Source: Eubacteriaceae bacterium (GTDB taxonomy: Bacteria; Bacillota; Clostridia; Eubacteriales; Eubacteriaceae). Taken from it: a DNA stretch of 32,940 nucleotides. Every line of letters begins with the position of its first letter. The stretch's first letter is position 1. Position numbers and translations under genes: made by a program. Under the pieces are notes generated by a model that saw only the letters and a list, made by a program, of their open reading frames with translations, searched no databases and had not been told where the DNA came from. This document shows positions 31,224 to 32,940 of this stretch, one piece after another. The stretch lies in the NCBI GenBank assembly GCA_030156895.1, contig JASGLP010000032.1, forward strand, positions 1 through 32,940. Reading direction: 5' to 3'.

Positions 31224-32366
31224 TTATTTGCGTCTGATTTCCAGCATTTTCTGCTTGAGATCATTTTCAATTTTTTGTAATTCAACTTCTGCTTCTTTTC
31301 GTTTCTGACGTCCTTCGACCTGAATTTTCAGGACTTCATCAAAGGTGGTGATCAGGGATTCATTGGAGTGCTTGAGGGTCTCGATATCCACAATGCCCCG
31401 TTCCGATTCTTTGGCTGTAGCAATGGTTTCCATTTTTAAGGTATCAGCATTCTTGCGCAGCAGCTCATTGGTCATATTGGTGACTTCCCGCTGAGCTTTG
31501 GCCGCCTGGCTGGAATGGGCCACACCCAAGGCCAAAACCATCTGGCTTTTCCAGAGGGGGATAGTGTTGACAATTGAAGACTGAATTTTTTCCGCCATTA
31601 AGGTGTCATTATTCTGAACCAGGCGGATCTGCGGTGCCATCTGGATGGAGATCATCCGGGTCAGTTCCAGGTCATGGATTTTCTTTTCAAAACGATTGAG
31701 CATAGCAGACAGATCGTTGACCGCCTGGGCATCTTCGGGCAAACTGCTTCTTTGGGATTTTTCGACCAGGGCCGGCAATTCCGTGTTCTCGATCTGACCC
31801 AGTTTCTTTTTGCCTGCCAAAATATACATGGACAACTCCTTAAAGTAGGTCTTGTTGACATCATAGAGTTTATCCAGCATGGCCACATCTTTAAGCAGCT
31901 GAATCTGATGTTTTTCCAGCTCGTCAACAATGCGGTTGACATTGGTTTCCGCCGAAGCATATTTGGATTGCATGGATGACAGCTTATTGGAGCCTTTTTT
32001 AAAGAATCCAAACAGGCCTTTCTCTTCTTCTTCCATATCGAAAGAGCGCAGTTCGTTAACCATATCAGAGAGCATCTTACCCACTTCACCCAGATCCTTG
32101 GACCGGACATTATTGAGGGCGCTTTCAGAAAACTCGGCGATCTTTTTCTGGGCTCCTACACCGTACTGCATAATCAGGGCAGAATTGGAAATATCAATCT
32201 TTTGGGCGAAATCATCGACCATTCTACGTTCTTCCGGTGAGAGCTGGCTTTCATCAAAAACCTGAGCCGCTTCCTGGGTTTTTGTCACTTCGGTGGGTTT
32301 AAAATCATCCTCAAAGGGTTCAAAGGTCAGGGTTGGTGTAACTGAATCATAGGTATTATCGTCCAT
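31224..32366 (-). CDS. telA: TelA/KlaA-family toxic anion resistance protein
   Basis: Soluble, helix-rich protein of 380 aa. Family segments include SALIMQYGVGAQKKIAEFSE, ELRSFDMEEEEKGLFGFFKK, DVNKTYFKELSMYILAGKKK, ELTRMISIQMAPQIRLVQNN and IVNTIPLWKSQMVLALGV. The C-terminus is coiled coil. TelA proteins are linked to tellurite, antibiotic and phage or colicin tolerance; mechanism is unclear. ATG at 32366 with AAGGAG upstream. It overlaps the XpaC-like gene by 11 bp, the usual TelA-XpaC pairing. Confidence 0.87.
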   Translation of the reverse strand: MDDNTYDSVTPTLTFEPFEDDFKPTEVTKTQEAAQVFDESQLSPEERRMVDDFAQKIDISNSALIMQYGVGAQKKIAEFSESALNNVRSKDLGEVGKMLSDMVNELRSFDMEEEEKGLFGFFKKGSNKLSSMQSKYASAETNVNRIVDELEKHQIQLLKDVAMLDKLYDVNKTYFKELSMYILAGKKKLGQIENTELPALVEKSQRSSLPEDAQAVNDLSAMLNRFEKKIHDLELTRMISIQMAPQIRLVQNNDTLMAEKIQSSIVNTIPLWKSQMVLALGVAHSSQAAKAQREVTNMTNELLRKNADTLKMETIATAKESERGIVDIETLKHSNESLITTFDEVLKIQVEGRQKRKEAEVELQKIENDLKQKMLEIRRK

Positions 32367-32940
32367 TCTGATCTCCTTGTTTAAAATCTTTTTTTGTTAG
32401 TCCTTCCTGGGCCAGGATGGTATTTAAAACCGAAATATCACTGGCTATATCCATGGCGGTATCCTGGTAGAAACCGTCCAGCAGGTTTTCAAAGGCATGA
32501 TTGATGGTATCCAGGGTATTTTCTATTTCTTTTTTGGTTGATTGAATATTGGCACCCTGAATGACTTCCTGATCCAGATCGCGATAGACTCGCACCAGTT
32601 TAAGGGTGGTTGGCAAATAGTAGCCCATAAACTTTCTGATTTCTGAAACATCCTGGGGATTCTTTTCAACAAACTCAAATATTTTTGAAATAACTTTTTC
32701 CAGTCGGTCAAGTTTTAAGGATATCTCTTGCGCTTCGATCTCTTCATTGGCTTGCCGAATCTCTTTGATGATGGCTGCCCCCTCGGCAATAGCTTCATTG
32801 ACTGCCTTTAAGGTGGGGTCGGCCGCTTCTCGTTGCTTTATTTCAGCATTCTTTTGTTCTTGCGCTTCTTTTAAACGCTTGCCTTCTTCCAGACGCAAGT
32901 GCGACTGATAGGATTCGTCATCTAAAAACAAATAGGTCTC
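32356..32940 (-). CDS. XpaC-like (5-bromo-4-chloroindolyl phosphate hydrolysis) protein, 5' end outside window
   Basis: Partial gene. The frame is open to the window edge; a TTG at 32931 is possible but has no visible support as the start. The visible 190 or so residues are charged and helical, with a Glu/Lys/Gln-rich coiled coil first, then KFMGYYLPTTLKLVRVYRDLD and HAFENLLDGFYQDTAMDIASDISVL, which are typical of the C-terminal part of XpaC. Family members usually have N-terminal membrane helices, which would be beyond the edge. Function unknown; regularly paired with TelA. Confidence 0.75.
   Translation of the reverse strand, partial: ETYLFLDDESYQSHLRLEEGKRLKEAQEQKNAEIKQREAADPTLKAVNEAIAEGAAIIKEIRQANEEIEAQEISLKLDRLEKVISKIFEFVEKNPQDVSEIRKFMGYYLPTTLKLVRVYRDLDQEVIQGANIQSTKKEIENTLDTINHAFENLLDGFYQDTAMDIASDISVLNTILAQEGLTKKDFKQGDQNGR

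Noticed and set aside
1-32940. CRISPR arrays, tRNA/rRNA genes, integrases, transposases or phage genes
   Set aside because: None was seen on either strand by eye; the only repeats are the palindromic elements and short direct repeats listed.

Overview
The window looks like chromosomal DNA of a strictly anaerobic, low-to-mid GC Firmicute. An acetogen-like member of the Clostridia/Eubacteriales (Acetobacterium-like) is my best guess. This rests on Shine-Dalgarno-rich gene starts, frequent TTG/GTG starts, lipobox lipoproteins, and sulfonate-type uptake systems with no oxygenase beside them. Genus is inference; there is no rRNA or other marker. Nearly all genes are on the minus strand. No tRNA, rRNA, CRISPR array, transposase or phage gene was seen.

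Region 1 (about 60-17000) is a sulfur-acquisition and relay region with nucleotide-sugar genes interleaved. It holds a TauA/TauB/TauC-type importer, a CoA-disulfide/persulfide reductase with a C-terminal rhodanese, a fused YeeE/YedE (TsuA-like) transporter, and a lipoprotein with two rhodanese domains. It also holds a second sulfonate/nitrate-type ABC importer, a TusA-like sulfur carrier, a LysR regulator, and a second YeeE/YedE transporter split into two genes. Between them lie wecE (sugar aminotransferase), a GT-C membrane glycosyltransferase, a GT2 glycosyltransferase and an ATP-grasp ligase. Together these resemble an Arn-type pathway that transfers an amino sugar through a polyprenyl carrier.

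Region 2 (17112-21444) contains a hybrid sensor kinase cut down by an apparent internal deletion (sensor + HisKA, then a frame change into Hpt), and a 680-bp AT-rich gap. It continues with an HSL-type esterase, a UlaG-like metallo-hydrolase and a small glyoxalase-fold protein.

Region 3 (21498-29475) is a complete four-gene Wadjet-type SMC anti-plasmid operon in the order jetA-jetB-jetC-jetD, every junction overlapping. Its proteins look like the TIGR02677/02678/02680/02679 (DUF2397/DUF2398/SMC/DUF2399) version. Region 4 (29593-32940) has a CorC/HlyC-type CBS membrane protein, TelA, and an XpaC-like protein that runs off the right edge.

The least explained structure is intergenic. A 131-bp element with terminal inverted repeats, foldable into one long hairpin, occurs twice (5691-5821 and 31002-31132). 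A 26-bp end fragment of it sits just upstream of the Wadjet operon. A different pair of tandem long hairpins (7159-7270) fills the gap between the rhodanese lipoprotein and the fused YeeE gene.
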